Assembly (NCBI RefSeq): GCF_013376045.1
Contig: NZ_JABMJG010000006.1
Span: 372,001 to 436,000, forward strand
DNA: 64,000 nt
DNA from: Variovorax sp. SG517
GTDB lineage: Bacteria > Pseudomonadota > Gammaproteobacteria > Burkholderiales > Burkholderiaceae_C
Reading direction: 5' to 3'
Shown one piece after another: positions 49,508 through 58,489 of the stretch. Every line of letters starts with the position of its first letter. The first letter of the stretch is position 1. Position numbers and translations under genes: made by a program. Under the pieces are notes generated by a model, which was not told the origin of the DNA, made no database searches, and saw nothing but the letters and a program-made list of their open reading frames with translations.

Positions 49508-50491
49508 TCAGTCGACGCGGATCTGCCGCGCCTTGACGATGCGGTCATAGGTTGCGCGGCCCTCGGCGATGCGGGCCGCCATCTGCTCGGGCGTGCTGTA
49601 GACAGTGGTGAAGCCCAGGTTGCCGAAGGTCCTGGCCACGGGCTCGGAAGCGAGTGCGGCGCGCATGGCCGCGTTGAGCCGCGCCACGGTCTCCAGCGGC
49701 GTGCCGGCGGGGGCCAGCAGGCCGAAGAAGCCCTGGATGGTCATCTCGGGCAGGCCGGCCTCGGCGGCGGTGGGAATGTCGGGGAAGGCCGGGTCGCGCC
49801 GCTCGCCGGTCATGAACAGCGGCACCAGCTGGCCGGCGCGCAGGGCGCCGATCAGGGGCGAGGTGACTTCGTCCATCAGCTGCGCCTCGCCGCGGATCAC
49901 CGCGTCCTTGGCCATGACGGCGCCCTTGTAGGGCACGTGCACCACGGGCGCGCCGGTGGCGGCCAGGAAGATCTCGCCCAGCAGGTGGTTGCTGGAGCCC
50001 GCGCCGGCCGAGGCAAAGTTGAGCTTGCCCGGCTCGCGCTTGGCCAGCGCCACGAATTCCTGCACTGTGCGCACGCCCAGGCCCGGATTCGTGACGAAGA
50101 CGAAGGCCTGCGTGGCGCCCAGGCTCACCGGGACCAGCGTAGCGACGTGCTCCTGGTTGGGGTAGATCGCCGGTGCCGCCGTCAGGCTGCTGCCGCTGCC
50201 CCACAGCAGGGTGTAGCCGTCAGGCCTGGCCATGGCCGCCGCCTTGGTGCCGATGCGCCCGCCCGCGCCCGCGCGGTTCTCGACCACCACGGGCTGCTTG
50301 AGCTCCACTGACAGTGCCTGCGCCACGGCACGCGCCGAGATGTCGGTGGAGCCGCCCGGCTCGAAGGAGACGATGAGCGTGATCGGGCGCGAGGGCCAGG
50401 CATCGGCGCAGGCGGCGGTGCTGCCGAGCAGGCAGGCCGCGGCCAGGAGGGAGAGCAGGGCGCGGCGACGCGTGGAGGAAAGGATCGGCAT
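49508..50491 (-). CDS. Bug-type tripartite tricarboxylate binding protein (2)
   Basis: 327 residues from ATG 50491. A Sec signal (LLSLLAAACLLGSTAACADA) precedes WPSRPITLIVSFEPGGSTDISARAVAQ and VVHVPYKGAVMAKDAVIRG. Here the usual PxxPGGxxD loop is SFEPGGSTD. Periplasmic solute-binding protein of the Bug family, divergent from its two neighbours, so probably a different ligand. Confidence 0.93.
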   Translation of the reverse strand: MPILSSTRRRALLSLLAAACLLGSTAACADAWPSRPITLIVSFEPGGSTDISARAVAQALSVELKQPVVVENRAGAGGRIGTKAAAMARPDGYTLLWGSGSSLTAAPAIYPNQEHVATLVPVSLGATQAFVFVTNPGLGVRTVQEFVALAKREPGKLNFASAGAGSSNHLLGEIFLAATGAPVVHVPYKGAVMAKDAVIRGEAQLMDEVTSPLIGALRAGQLVPLFMTGERRDPAFPDIPTAAEAGLPEMTIQGFFGLLAPAGTPLETVARLNAAMRAALASEPVARTFGNLGFTTVYSTPEQMAARIAEGRATYDRIVKARQIRVD

Positions 50492-50523
50492 GGCGGGCTC
50501 CAGGAAAAGGTGCAACAGCGGCG

Positions 50524-51495
50524 TCAGTCCAGTGACACGTTGGCCTCGCGGGCCACGCGACGCCACTTGTCCAGCTCGGCCTGCAGCTTGGCGCAGAACT
50601 GCGGGCCGTCGGCCGCCGTCACCGCCACGCCGCGCGCATTGAGGCGCGATTCCATGTCGGGCGTGCGGATCACCTTGTCCAGCGCGGCGCCCAGGGTCGC
50701 CACCACGGCCGGCGGCGTGCCCGCGGGCGCGAACACGCCCATCCAGCCTTCGGCCACGAGCCCGCCGTAGCCCAGTTCCTGCAGCGTGGGCACGTCGGGC
50801 AGGCCCGGCAGTCGGCTGGGGGAGGGCGTGGCCAGGGCGCGCAGCTTGCCGGCCTTGATCTGCGGCAGTACCACGGCGGTGGTGTCGAAGGTGAAGTCCA
50901 CGTCGCCGGCCAGCAAGGAGGTCATGGCCTGCTGGCTGCCCTGGAAGGGCACGTGCGCAGCCCGCGTGCCGGTGGCCTTCAGGAAGATCTCGCCGATCAG
51001 GTGGTTGGTCGAGCCCATGCCGAAGGACGAGTAGTTGAGCTTGCCCGGCTGCGACTTGGCGGCGGCGATGAGTTCGCGCACGTCCCGCACCGGCGAGCCC
51101 GTGGGCACGGCCAGCACGAAGCTCACGGTGCCCACCTCGATGATGGGGACGAAGTCTTTCAGGAGATCGTAGGGAGCGGTCTTGCGCGTGACCGGGTTGA
51201 TCAGCAGTTCGGCGCCCGTGCCGAAGAAGAGCGTCTGGCCGTCGGGCCTGGCGCGTGCCACCGATTGGGCGCCGATGGTGCCGCCGGCACCCGCGCGGTT
51301 GTCCACCACGATCGACTGCCCGAGTTCCGGCGCCAGCTTCTCGGCGATCAGCCGCGCCGCGCCGTCGGTGCCGCCGCCGGGCGGAAAGGCGACCACCAGG
51401 TGGATGGGCGCCGAGGGAGAGGCCTGGGCGCAGACCAGCGCCGGCAGCAGGCAGGCGAGGGCGGCCAGGCAGGGGAGGCGTCGGAGCATGGGCAT
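50524..51495 (-). CDS. Bug-type tripartite tricarboxylate binding protein (3)
   Basis: 323 residues from ATG 51495, or 321 from ATG 51489. A Sec signal (LPCLAALACLLPALVCAQA) is followed by IHLVVAFPPGGGTDGAARLIAEKL, with AAHVPFQGSQQAMTSLLAGDV later. The product of the gene next to the glutathione transferases. Confidence 0.93.
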   Translation of the reverse strand: MPMLRRLPCLAALACLLPALVCAQASPSAPIHLVVAFPPGGGTDGAARLIAEKLAPELGQSIVVDNRAGAGGTIGAQSVARARPDGQTLFFGTGAELLINPVTRKTAPYDLLKDFVPIIEVGTVSFVLAVPTGSPVRDVRELIAAAKSQPGKLNYSSFGMGSTNHLIGEIFLKATGTRAAHVPFQGSQQAMTSLLAGDVDFTFDTTAVVLPQIKAGKLRALATPSPSRLPGLPDVPTLQELGYGGLVAEGWMGVFAPAGTPPAVVATLGAALDKVIRTPDMESRLNARGVAVTAADGPQFCAKLQAELDKWRRVAREANVSLD

Positions 51496-51527
51496 GGTCG
51501 GTCCTTGCGAGGGTGGCGAAGACGGGC

Positions 51528-52175
51528 TCAGTGCGCGACTGCGGCTGCCGCTGCAGCGCGCTCGCGTTCGCCCTGCGCGGCCGCGGCGGCTTCCGCGGCA
51601 CGCACGCTGGGCCGGGCGCTGCAGCGCGCCAGGTAGGCCTCCAGGTCGGGCCAGCGCCGCGTGTCGATGGCATGCGCGCGCGTCCACATGGCGATCGTGT
51701 AGCAGTGCGCGTCGGCGATGGTGAAGGTGTCGCCGGTGAGGTAGGTGCGGCCCGCCAGCTGCTCGTCGACCCACTGCAGCTTGGCCTCGACGATGCCACG
51801 CGCGATGGCCTTGTACTCGGGCGGCGTGACGGCCTTGAACAGCGGCATGAAGCCGCCCTTGTGCAGGTCGGCCGCGATGAAGCTCATCCACTCCAGCACG
51901 CGGTAGCGCGGCAGTCCCGACGCGGGCAGGAGCGTGTTGCCGGGGCACTGGTCGGCCAGGTACTGCATGACGATGCAGCCTTCGCTCAGGTGCTGGCCGT
52001 CGGGCATCTCGAGCGTGGGCACGGTGCCCTTGGAGTTGACGCCGAAGTAGTCGCGGCCATCGGCCAGCCGCTTGGTCTTCATGTCGACCCACTCCAGCGC
52101 CAGGGGCAGCTGCAGTTCGCGCGCGACGATGTCCACCGAGAGCGAGCAGCCGCGGACTTCGTGATAGAGCTTCAT
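51528..52175 (-). CDS. Glutathione S-transferase, beta-like (1)
   Basis: 215 residues. The thioredoxin-fold N-terminus MKLYHEVRGCSLSVDIVARE places a Cys at position 10, the catalytic Cys of bacterial beta-class GSTs. VPTLEMPDGQHLSEGCIVMQYL is the glutathione-binding segment (cis-Pro and Glu-Gly). The C-terminal helical domain contains YLTGDTFTIADAHCYTI. An Ala/Glu-rich tail is unusual. It likely handles reactive intermediates of the pathway next door; substrate unknown. Confidence 0.92.
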   Translation of the reverse strand: MKLYHEVRGCSLSVDIVARELQLPLALEWVDMKTKRLADGRDYFGVNSKGTVPTLEMPDGQHLSEGCIVMQYLADQCPGNTLLPASGLPRYRVLEWMSFIAADLHKGGFMPLFKAVTPPEYKAIARGIVEAKLQWVDEQLAGRTYLTGDTFTIADAHCYTIAMWTRAHAIDTRRWPDLEAYLARCSARPSVRAAEAAAAAQGERERAAAAAAVAH

Positions 52176-52208
52176 GGGGTTCTCCGGGAATGGAACGGCG
52201 CCGGCGGC

Positions 52209-52835
52209 TCAGGCGGCCGGGTGGGTGGCGAGCTCGTCGCGCTCGTCGGCCAGCGCCGCCCGCACGCTGGGGCGCGCGCCGATGCGCTGCAGGTAGCCGT
52301 GCAGGTGCGGCCATTGCGCCAGGTCGATGGCGTGCAGCTCGGCCCACATCACGATGGTGAAGCAATAGGCGTCTGCCGCGGTGAAGCGCTGCGCGTGGAG
52401 GAAGCTTCGAGCGGCGAGCACCCGGTCGAGCCAGGCGAAGCGGCGCTGCAGGTTCTCGATGGCGATGCCGCGGTAGGCGGGCGGCGTGTTGGCGCGGAAC
52501 AGCGGCGTGAAGGTCTTGTGCAGCTCCGAGCTCATGAAGCTCATCCACTCCAGCACGCGGTAGCGCTCCATGTCGAGGCTGCCAGGCAGCAGGTGGTCCG
52601 CCCCGTGGCGGTCGCACAGGTACTGAATGATCACGCCGCCCTCGGTGAGGAACTGGCCGTCGTCCGTCTCCAGCGCGGGCACCTGGCCCTTGGGATTGAT
52701 GCGGTGGAGGTCACCGCCGTCTTTGAGCTTCTTGGCCCGCACGTCGACCCAGACGAGTTCGAGCGCGAGGCCGATCTCGCGCGCCACGATGTCGACGGCC
52801 AGTGCGCAGGTCCTGGGAGTGAGATAGAGCTTCAT
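52209..52835 (-). CDS. Glutathione S-transferase, beta-like (2)
   Basis: 208 residues from ATG 52835. MKLYLTPRTCALAVDIVARE again has Cys10. The C-terminal domain has FTAADAYCFTIVMW. It is a tandem paralogue of the preceding GST and the first gene of the minus-strand operon, 33 bases upstream of it. The divergence (start loop, tail) suggests that two substrates are served and that this is not simple dosage. Confidence 0.92.
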   Translation of the reverse strand: MKLYLTPRTCALAVDIVAREIGLALELVWVDVRAKKLKDGGDLHRINPKGQVPALETDDGQFLTEGGVIIQYLCDRHGADHLLPGSLDMERYRVLEWMSFMSSELHKTFTPLFRANTPPAYRGIAIENLQRRFAWLDRVLAARSFLHAQRFTAADAYCFTIVMWAELHAIDLAQWPHLHGYLQRIGARPSVRAALADERDELATHPAA

Positions 52836-53417
52836 GGCAGCAAGGCGCCTCGCGGGGATGGAGGGGCGCGCCTGCGTGCCGGCAGACCCGGGATGAGCGC
52901 CGTTGCGGGCGCGGATGCGGTGCCGACCCGCTGCCCGCGCAGCGTTCTGGTGCAACGGTGCCCCGTTGTGTTGCATAGGGTCGAAGACATGGTCATGAAA
53001 TTACTTCTATGCGATAAATATGCCATTCGATCTGGGCCGCACGTGTCGGTAGAAGTACCTGGATAGTTGACAAACGCTTGGTTGCGGCGCGCGTTTCGTG
53101 CCGGCGGTGACATCCTTTTCCCTAGGACGTGGTGCCTGAATCATCACTTATCACTATGCAGTAATACGTAGATTGTCGGCCCACACTCGCCCTGGAACGC
53201 CGATTGCTTGCTCATGTGTCACATGGACGAAAGTTGATCCTAAGGGAAACCACTAAAAGCCAATTAGATTGCTGAATTTCGTTTATTCGACAAATCAGCA
53301 TATGATTCGGCGACCGATGAGTGTTCGGTGTCGTCAGTCGTCCATTGCCGCCCAGGAGCGTCCCCTCTGGCTCCTGGTGTCGGCCCCGTCTTCGCAGGGG
53401 TACCGAGGAATCGCGCA
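52836..53417. promoter_or_regulatory. Divergent control region of the two catabolic operons
   Basis: 582 bases without a convincing gene, between the GST operon (leftward) and the Bug/decarboxylase operon (rightward). From about 53100 to 53310 it is clearly AT-richer than the rest of the window, as expected for promoters. An imperfect inverted repeat GCTGAATTT (53271-53279) ... AAATCAGC (53292-53299) lies ~120 bases before the plus-strand ATG and is a candidate IclR operator. Confidence 0.6.
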
Positions 53418-54404
53418 ATGAATAGAAAGTCCGTTCTGCAGGTCTGTGGTGCCGTCGCCTTGGCGGCGGCATGCGGGCTGGTGTCGCCGCTGGCTTCGGC
53501 CCAGGGCAGTTGGCCCTCGCGGCCGATTCGCATCGAAGTGCCCTACCCGCCGGGCACGGGTCCCGACGTCATGGCCCGGCTCGTGGGCGAGGGGCTCTCC
53601 AAGGAGCTGAAGGCTTCCGTCGTGGTGGAGAACAAGGCCGGGGCCAACGGCATCATCGGCACCGCCGAAGTGGTGAAGGCGCCGGCCGACGGCTACACCT
53701 ATCTGCTGGTCGACCGGCTCACGCTGACCGTCAACCCGCTGCTCTACCAGCCGCCCTACGACCCGAAGAAGGACCTCGTCTCCGTCAGCAACATCGCCGA
53801 CGTGAACCTGTACCTGGTCACCAGCGCGCAGCTGCCGGCCAACGACTTCAAGTCCTTCATTGCCTATGCCAAGGCCAACCCGGGCAAGGTCACCTTCGGC
53901 ACGGGCGGCGTGGGCAGCGTGATGCACCTGAACATGGAGCTGCTCGAATCTGGCACCGGGGTCAAGTTCCTGCACGTGCCCTACAAGGCCCTGGCGGAGG
54001 TGATTCCGGCCATGCTCGGCGGCCAGGTGGAAGTTACCTCCGGCGGCGTGGAGGCCATGCTGCCCTACGTGCAGAAGGGCAGCTTCAAGCTGCTGGCCGT
54101 GGGCGCGCCCACGCGCCAGGCCATCGTGCCGAACGTACCCACCATCGTGGAGGCGGGCGGCTCGGACATGCTGCTGTCCACCTCCTATTCCTTCCACGCG
54201 AAGAGCGGCGTGCCGCCCGAGATCCTGGCGCGCATGAACGCGGCGCTGACCAAGGTGCTGGCGCAGCCCGAGCTCAAGCGCTGGGCGGCCGAGCGCGGCC
54301 TGGGCGCCGGCGCCTCCACGCCCGCGGAACTGGACGCACGCATCGCCGTGGACAACGACCGCATCGGCCGCCTCGTGCGCGAGCGCGGCATCAAGGTGCA
54401 GTGA
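53418..54404 (+). CDS. Bug-type tripartite tricarboxylate binding protein (4)
   Basis: 328 residues from ATG 53418; a longer frame from 53328 lacks a signal peptide at its start. The Sec signal is VLQVCGAVALAAACGLVSPLASA, then WPSRPIRIEVPYPPGTGPDVMARL, with GxGPD replacing the usual GGxxD, and FLHVPYKALAEVIPAMLGG. First gene of the plus-strand catabolic operon, so its ligand is probably the pathway substrate. Periplasmic. Confidence 0.93.
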   Translation: MNRKSVLQVCGAVALAAACGLVSPLASAQGSWPSRPIRIEVPYPPGTGPDVMARLVGEGLSKELKASVVVENKAGANGIIGTAEVVKAPADGYTYLLVDRLTLTVNPLLYQPPYDPKKDLVSVSNIADVNLYLVTSAQLPANDFKSFIAYAKANPGKVTFGTGGVGSVMHLNMELLESGTGVKFLHVPYKALAEVIPAMLGGQVEVTSGGVEAMLPYVQKGSFKLLAVGAPTRQAIVPNVPTIVEAGGSDMLLSTSYSFHAKSGVPPEILARMNAALTKVLAQPELKRWAAERGLGAGASTPAELDARIAVDNDRIGRLVRERGIKVQ

Positions 54405-54452
54405 CGTCGGTCGCTGCATTCCCAACACAGAAGCAATGAGAGGACATCGGCG

Positions 54453-56012
54453 ATGACTGAGCAGACTGGCGCGCAGGCCCTGTGGGCAGCGCTCTCCGGC
54501 GAAGGGGTGGACACCTGCTTCGCCAACCCCGGCACGACGGAGCTGGACCTAGTGCGCGCGCTGGAAGGCCAGGACTCGATCCGCTGCGTGATCGGCCTGC
54601 AGGAGAACGTCTGCACCGGCGCGGCCGACGGCTACGGTCGCATGCTTGGGCGGCCCGCCGCCACGCTGCTGCACCTGGGCCCAGGCTTCGCCAACGGCAT
54701 CGCCAACCTGCACAACGCACGGCGCGCGCGCACGCCGATCGTCAACCTGATCGGCGACCACACCAGCTGGCACCTGCCCTTCGATGCGCCACTGACCTCG
54801 GACATCGAGTCGCTGGCGCGGCCGGTGTCGGGCTGGGTGCACCGCATCGCCAGCACGGCCGATGCGCCGCGCGCTGCTGCCGAGTCCGTGCGCCAGTCGC
54901 TGGCCAACGGCGGGCAGGGCGCAACGCTGATCTTTCCGGCGGACTACCAGGCCGATCCGCTGCAGGCCGCGGCGGCCGATGCCGTTGCTCCGGCGCGGGC
55001 CGCGGCATCCACTGCGCCCGTCGACATCGCCGCCTGCGCGCAGCGCCTGCGCTCGGCGCGCCGTATCGTTTTCCTGCTGGGCGGCGGTGGCGAACTGGGC
55101 GGCCTGGGCGGGCGCGCCCAACGCGCCGCCGCGCGCCTGTGCGCGGCGCTGGGCGCCACGGCCTATGCCGAGACCTTCCCGGCTCGTGCGGAACGCGGCC
55201 AGGGCCTGCCGGCCTTCGACCGACTGCCCTACTTTCCCGAGCCGGCGCGCGCCGTGCTCGATCCCGCCGACCTGGTGGTGCTGGCCGGCGCGCTGCCGCC
55301 GGTCACCTACTTCGGCTACGCGGGCCATCCCAGCCTGATGGTCGAAACCGATCGCCTGCTGAGCCTGGGCGAGCCCGGCCATCCCGTGGCCGAGGCACTC
55401 GAGCAGCTGGCCAATGCGCTGCAGGCTCCCCCGTTAGAGGCGCCCGTGCATCCGCTGCCGGCGGAGCCCGCCGGCGCGCTCACGCCCGCGGCCATCGGCG
55501 CGGTGCTCACGCGTGCGCTGCCCGAAGGCGCCATCGTCTCGGTCGAAGGCGGCACCTGCGGCTATCCCTTCTATGCGGCGTCGGCTGCCGCGGCGCCGCA
55601 CACGACGCTGACCAACACCGGCGGCGCCATCGGGCAGGGCCTGCCCGTGGCGGTGGGCGCGGCCATCGCCTGCCCCGGGCGGCGGGTGGTGGGGCTGCTG
55701 TCGGACGGCAGCACCCAGTACACGATCCAGTCGCTGTGGACGATGGCGCACGAGCAGCTCGACGTGGTCGTGCTCATCGCCGCCAACCACCAGTACGCCA
55801 TCCTGCGCAACGAACTGCGCCGCGGCGGCGCCGCGCTGGGCGCGCGCGCCGAGGCGCTCACTGCGCTCGACTCGCCGCGCATCGACTGGGTGGGCCTGGC
55901 GCAGTCCTATGGCGTGCCGGCCACGCGGGCCACCACGGCCGAAGAACTCTCGGTCCAGCTGCGTGACGCCTTCGGGCGCCGCGGGCCGGCCCTCATCGAA
56001 ATGGCGCTCTGA
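54453..56012 (+). CDS. Thiamine-diphosphate enzyme, benzoylformate decarboxylase/ALS-like
   Basis: 519 residues in the usual three domains: Pyr (~1-165; the catalytic Glu in IGLQENVCTGAADGYGR), central (~185-320) and PP (~345-519). The ThDP/Mg motif is changed: SDGS in place of GDGS, and 26 residues after the Asp, NH in place of NN. The metal-binding Asp and first Asn are kept, so it is probably active. Family members decarboxylate 2-oxo acids (benzoylformate, 2-oxoacids) or make acetolactate. With two aldehyde dehydrogenases downstream, a 2-oxo acid to aldehyde step is the best guess. Confidence 0.88.
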   Translation: MTEQTGAQALWAALSGEGVDTCFANPGTTELDLVRALEGQDSIRCVIGLQENVCTGAADGYGRMLGRPAATLLHLGPGFANGIANLHNARRARTPIVNLIGDHTSWHLPFDAPLTSDIESLARPVSGWVHRIASTADAPRAAAESVRQSLANGGQGATLIFPADYQADPLQAAAADAVAPARAAASTAPVDIAACAQRLRSARRIVFLLGGGGELGGLGGRAQRAAARLCAALGATAYAETFPARAERGQGLPAFDRLPYFPEPARAVLDPADLVVLAGALPPVTYFGYAGHPSLMVETDRLLSLGEPGHPVAEALEQLANALQAPPLEAPVHPLPAEPAGALTPAAIGAVLTRALPEGAIVSVEGGTCGYPFYAASAAAAPHTTLTNTGGAIGQGLPVAVGAAIACPGRRVVGLLSDGSTQYTIQSLWTMAHEQLDVVVLIAANHQYAILRNELRRGGAALGARAEALTALDSPRIDWVGLAQSYGVPATRATTAEELSVQLRDAFGRRGPALIEMAL

Positions 56013-56056
56013 GCCGCAGGCCGGCGCCTTTCCCAACATCCAAGGAGCAATCGAAC

Positions 56057-56851
56057 ATGGATCTCAGACTCAAGGGCAAAGTGGCCGTGGTGACGGGCGG
56101 CAGCCTGGGCATCGGCCGGGCGGTGGCGGAAGCCTTCGCGGCCGAGGGCGTGCGCGTGGCCATCGTGGCGCGCAGCCAGGGCGCGCTGGAGGAAGCCGCG
56201 CGCGAAATCACCGCCAAGACCGGCGTGGAGGTGCTGGCCACCCCCGCCGACGTGAGCGACACCGCGCAGGTGCAGGCCGCGGTCGACAAGGCGGCGGCGC
56301 ACTTCGGCCGCATCGACATCCTGATCAACGGCGCAGCCCATCCGGGCGGCCTGGTGCGCAGCGAGATCGAGAACGCCGACCCCGAAGGGCTGCTGCAGGA
56401 CATCGACATCAAGGTGGTCGGCTACATGCGCTTCGCCAAGGCCTGCGCGGCGCACATGCGCAAGGGCGGCTGGGGCCGCATCATCAATATCGGCGGCCTC
56501 ACCGGGCGCGGCAGCAAGCAGCTCTCGGGCATGCGCAACGTGGCCGTGGCGCACATGACCAAGACGCTGTCGGACCAGCTCGGCCCCTCGGGCATCACGG
56601 TCAACGTGCTCCACCCCGGCGTGGTCGAGACGCCGCACATCCACGAGCTCTACGCCAAGGAAGCCAGGCTGCAGGGCCTCACGCCCGCGCAGGTCGAGGC
56701 GAACTACGCCAAGGCCACGCCCATCCGCCGTGTGCTGCAGGTCAATGAGATCGCCGACGTGGTGCTCTTCCTGGCCTCGGACCGCGCGGCGGCCATCACC
56801 GGCGAATCCATCGCGGTCGATGGCGGCATCACGCGCGGCATCTTCCTCTGA
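56057..56851 (+). CDS. Short-chain dehydrogenase/reductase
   Basis: 264 residues. Rossmann motif VVTGGSLGIGRAVAEAF (~10-26), NGAAHPGG in place of the usual NNAG, and a catalytic region IINIGGLTGRGSKQLSGMRN in which the canonical Tyr of YxxxK is not present (GMRNVAVAHMTK); the Lys position is also unclear. The C-terminus GESIAVDGGITRGIFL is classical. The missing Tyr makes it an atypical SDR, possibly with a different chemistry or a regulatory role. It lies 44 bases after the ThDP enzyme. Confidence 0.88.
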   Translation: MDLRLKGKVAVVTGGSLGIGRAVAEAFAAEGVRVAIVARSQGALEEAAREITAKTGVEVLATPADVSDTAQVQAAVDKAAAHFGRIDILINGAAHPGGLVRSEIENADPEGLLQDIDIKVVGYMRFAKACAAHMRKGGWGRIINIGGLTGRGSKQLSGMRNVAVAHMTKTLSDQLGPSGITVNVLHPGVVETPHIHELYAKEARLQGLTPAQVEANYAKATPIRRVLQVNEIADVVLFLASDRAAAITGESIAVDGGITRGIFL

Positions 56852-56876
56852 GCCATCCATCCAAGGAGTCGCAGAC

Positions 56877-57914
56877 ATGAACGGAACCATTCTCGTGGGC
56901 ACGGCAGGGCAAGGCATCCTGCGCAGCGTGGACGACGGCGCCACCTGGCACCGACTGGGCCTGAAGGAGGCCATCGAATTCGACGGCACGGTGCGCGCGC
57001 TGGCCGTGGACCCATCGGACCCCAGCCGCGTGCTGGCGGGCGCCGACGCGGGCATTTGCCTGTCGATCGACGGTGGCGCGCACTTCCAGCGCATGGCCTC
57101 GCCGGCCGATGGCCAGACCGTGTGGGCCCTGGCCTTCAGCCCGCTGGACCCGCAGCTGGTGTTCGCCGGCACCGGCGCACCTTCGCGGGCGCGCATGTAC
57201 CGCTCGCGCAACGGCGGCCTGAGCTGGCAGCTGCTGGACGTGGAGCTGCCGGAGTTCTGCTCCGGCGTGCACCGCCCGCGCATCCTCACCATCGCCTTCC
57301 ACCCGCAGCGCGCGGGCGAGGCCTGGTTCGGCGTGGAAGAAGGCGGGGCCTGGCGCACGCGCGATGCGGGCGACAGCTGGGAGCGCATCGACACGCCCGG
57401 GCGCGGCATCAACAACTCCGACATCCACGCCATCTCGGTGCTGCCGGCCACGCAGGATGCGCCTGCCAAGCACATCGTGGTCACCGTCAACTCGGTGTGC
57501 GAGAGCATCGACGATGCCCAGAGCTTCGTCTGCCATCCCTCCAAGGACCGCTTCGACGGCCTGTACTACACCCGCACGGTGCAGCCGCTGGACCCTGAAG
57601 GCCGCGAACTGCTGCTGGCCATCGGCGACGGCACGCCGGGTTCGCGCACGCGCATCTACCGCTCCGCCGACCGTGGCGAGACCTGGGCGCAGACGCTCTT
57701 GAACACCGCACCCAATTCCACCGTGTGGGCCTTCGGCGGCCACGCGAGCAACCGTGGGCTGCTCTTTGCCGGCACCAAGTACGGCCACCTGCTGCGCTCC
57801 ACCAACGGCGGGCGCAGCTGGTTCAAGGAGTGGCGCGACTTCAGCGAGATCACCTCGGTGGCCTGGACGCCCTTCGTGGCGCCGGTGCACGCGCATCCGC
57901 AGTCCATCCACTGA
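56877..57914 (+). CDS. Asp-box (BNR) beta-propeller protein
   Basis: 345 residues from ATG 56877. Six Asp-box turns are seen (SVDDGATWHR, SIDGGAHFQR, SRNGGLSWQL, TRDAGDSWER, SADRGETWAQ, STNGGRSWFK), as in sialidase/VPS10-like propellers. It has no signal peptide, so it is cytoplasmic and not a sialidase in the usual sense. In soil proteobacteria such proteins appear in degradation operons with unknown role, perhaps as lyase or hydrolase of a pathway intermediate. Confidence 0.88.
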   Translation: MNGTILVGTAGQGILRSVDDGATWHRLGLKEAIEFDGTVRALAVDPSDPSRVLAGADAGICLSIDGGAHFQRMASPADGQTVWALAFSPLDPQLVFAGTGAPSRARMYRSRNGGLSWQLLDVELPEFCSGVHRPRILTIAFHPQRAGEAWFGVEEGGAWRTRDAGDSWERIDTPGRGINNSDIHAISVLPATQDAPAKHIVVTVNSVCESIDDAQSFVCHPSKDRFDGLYYTRTVQPLDPEGRELLLAIGDGTPGSRTRIYRSADRGETWAQTLLNTAPNSTVWAFGGHASNRGLLFAGTKYGHLLRSTNGGRSWFKEWRDFSEITSVAWTPFVAPVHAHPQSIH

Positions 57915-57930
57915 AGCACGGAGGCCGGCC

Positions 57931-58434
57931 ATGAACACCCGCAACCCCGCATCCACCGCCGGCGGCACTGCCGAAGAGGTCCGTCCGCGCATCCGCCGCA
58001 CGCACCTGGCGCTGTTCGTGAAGGACCCCTTCGCCTCCGCGCCCTGGTACGAGGAGGTGCTGGGCATGCAGGTCACGGCGCGCGGGACGCGCTGGGTGTT
58101 CCTCTCCTTCGGGCAGAAGCACCACGACATCGCGCTCATCCAGGTGGACGAGCCCGAGGCCGCCACCCGCGGCACCGTGAACATGCAGCACTACGGCCTG
58201 GAGATCGAAGGCGGCCTGGACGACCTGCGCCGGCTCTACGGCATGTTGCTGCGCAAGAACGTCGAGGTGGTCAAGACCACCGACCACAAGGTGGGCTACG
58301 GCCTGTACTTCCACGACCCCGACGGCCACCGATTCGAGTTCTTCCTCGAGCTCGTCCACGACGACGAGGAAGCCAAGCGCCTGCTGGGCGAATACAACGC
58401 GCCCAGCAACGCCCTGGACCTGCAGCCGCTGTGA
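57931..58434 (+). CDS. VOC-family protein (glyoxalase/dioxygenase superfamily)
   Basis: 167 residues from ATG 57931 after a GGAGG site. Single VOC module: RRTHLALFVKDPFASAPWYE, KHHDIALIQVDEP, NMQHYGLEIEG, and a closing GLYFHDPDGHRFEFFLEL. The metal ligands His (THLALF), His (MQHYGL) and Glu (FEFFLE) are in place. Likely an extradiol-type dioxygenase or an isomerase acting on a pathway intermediate. Confidence 0.88.
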   Translation: MNTRNPASTAGGTAEEVRPRIRRTHLALFVKDPFASAPWYEEVLGMQVTARGTRWVFLSFGQKHHDIALIQVDEPEAATRGTVNMQHYGLEIEGGLDDLRRLYGMLLRKNVEVVKTTDHKVGYGLYFHDPDGHRFEFFLELVHDDEEAKRLLGEYNAPSNALDLQPL

Positions 58435-58489
58435 GCGACAGCCCGCTGCACATCCGTTCCATCCACTCCCATTTCCGCAAAAGATCATC

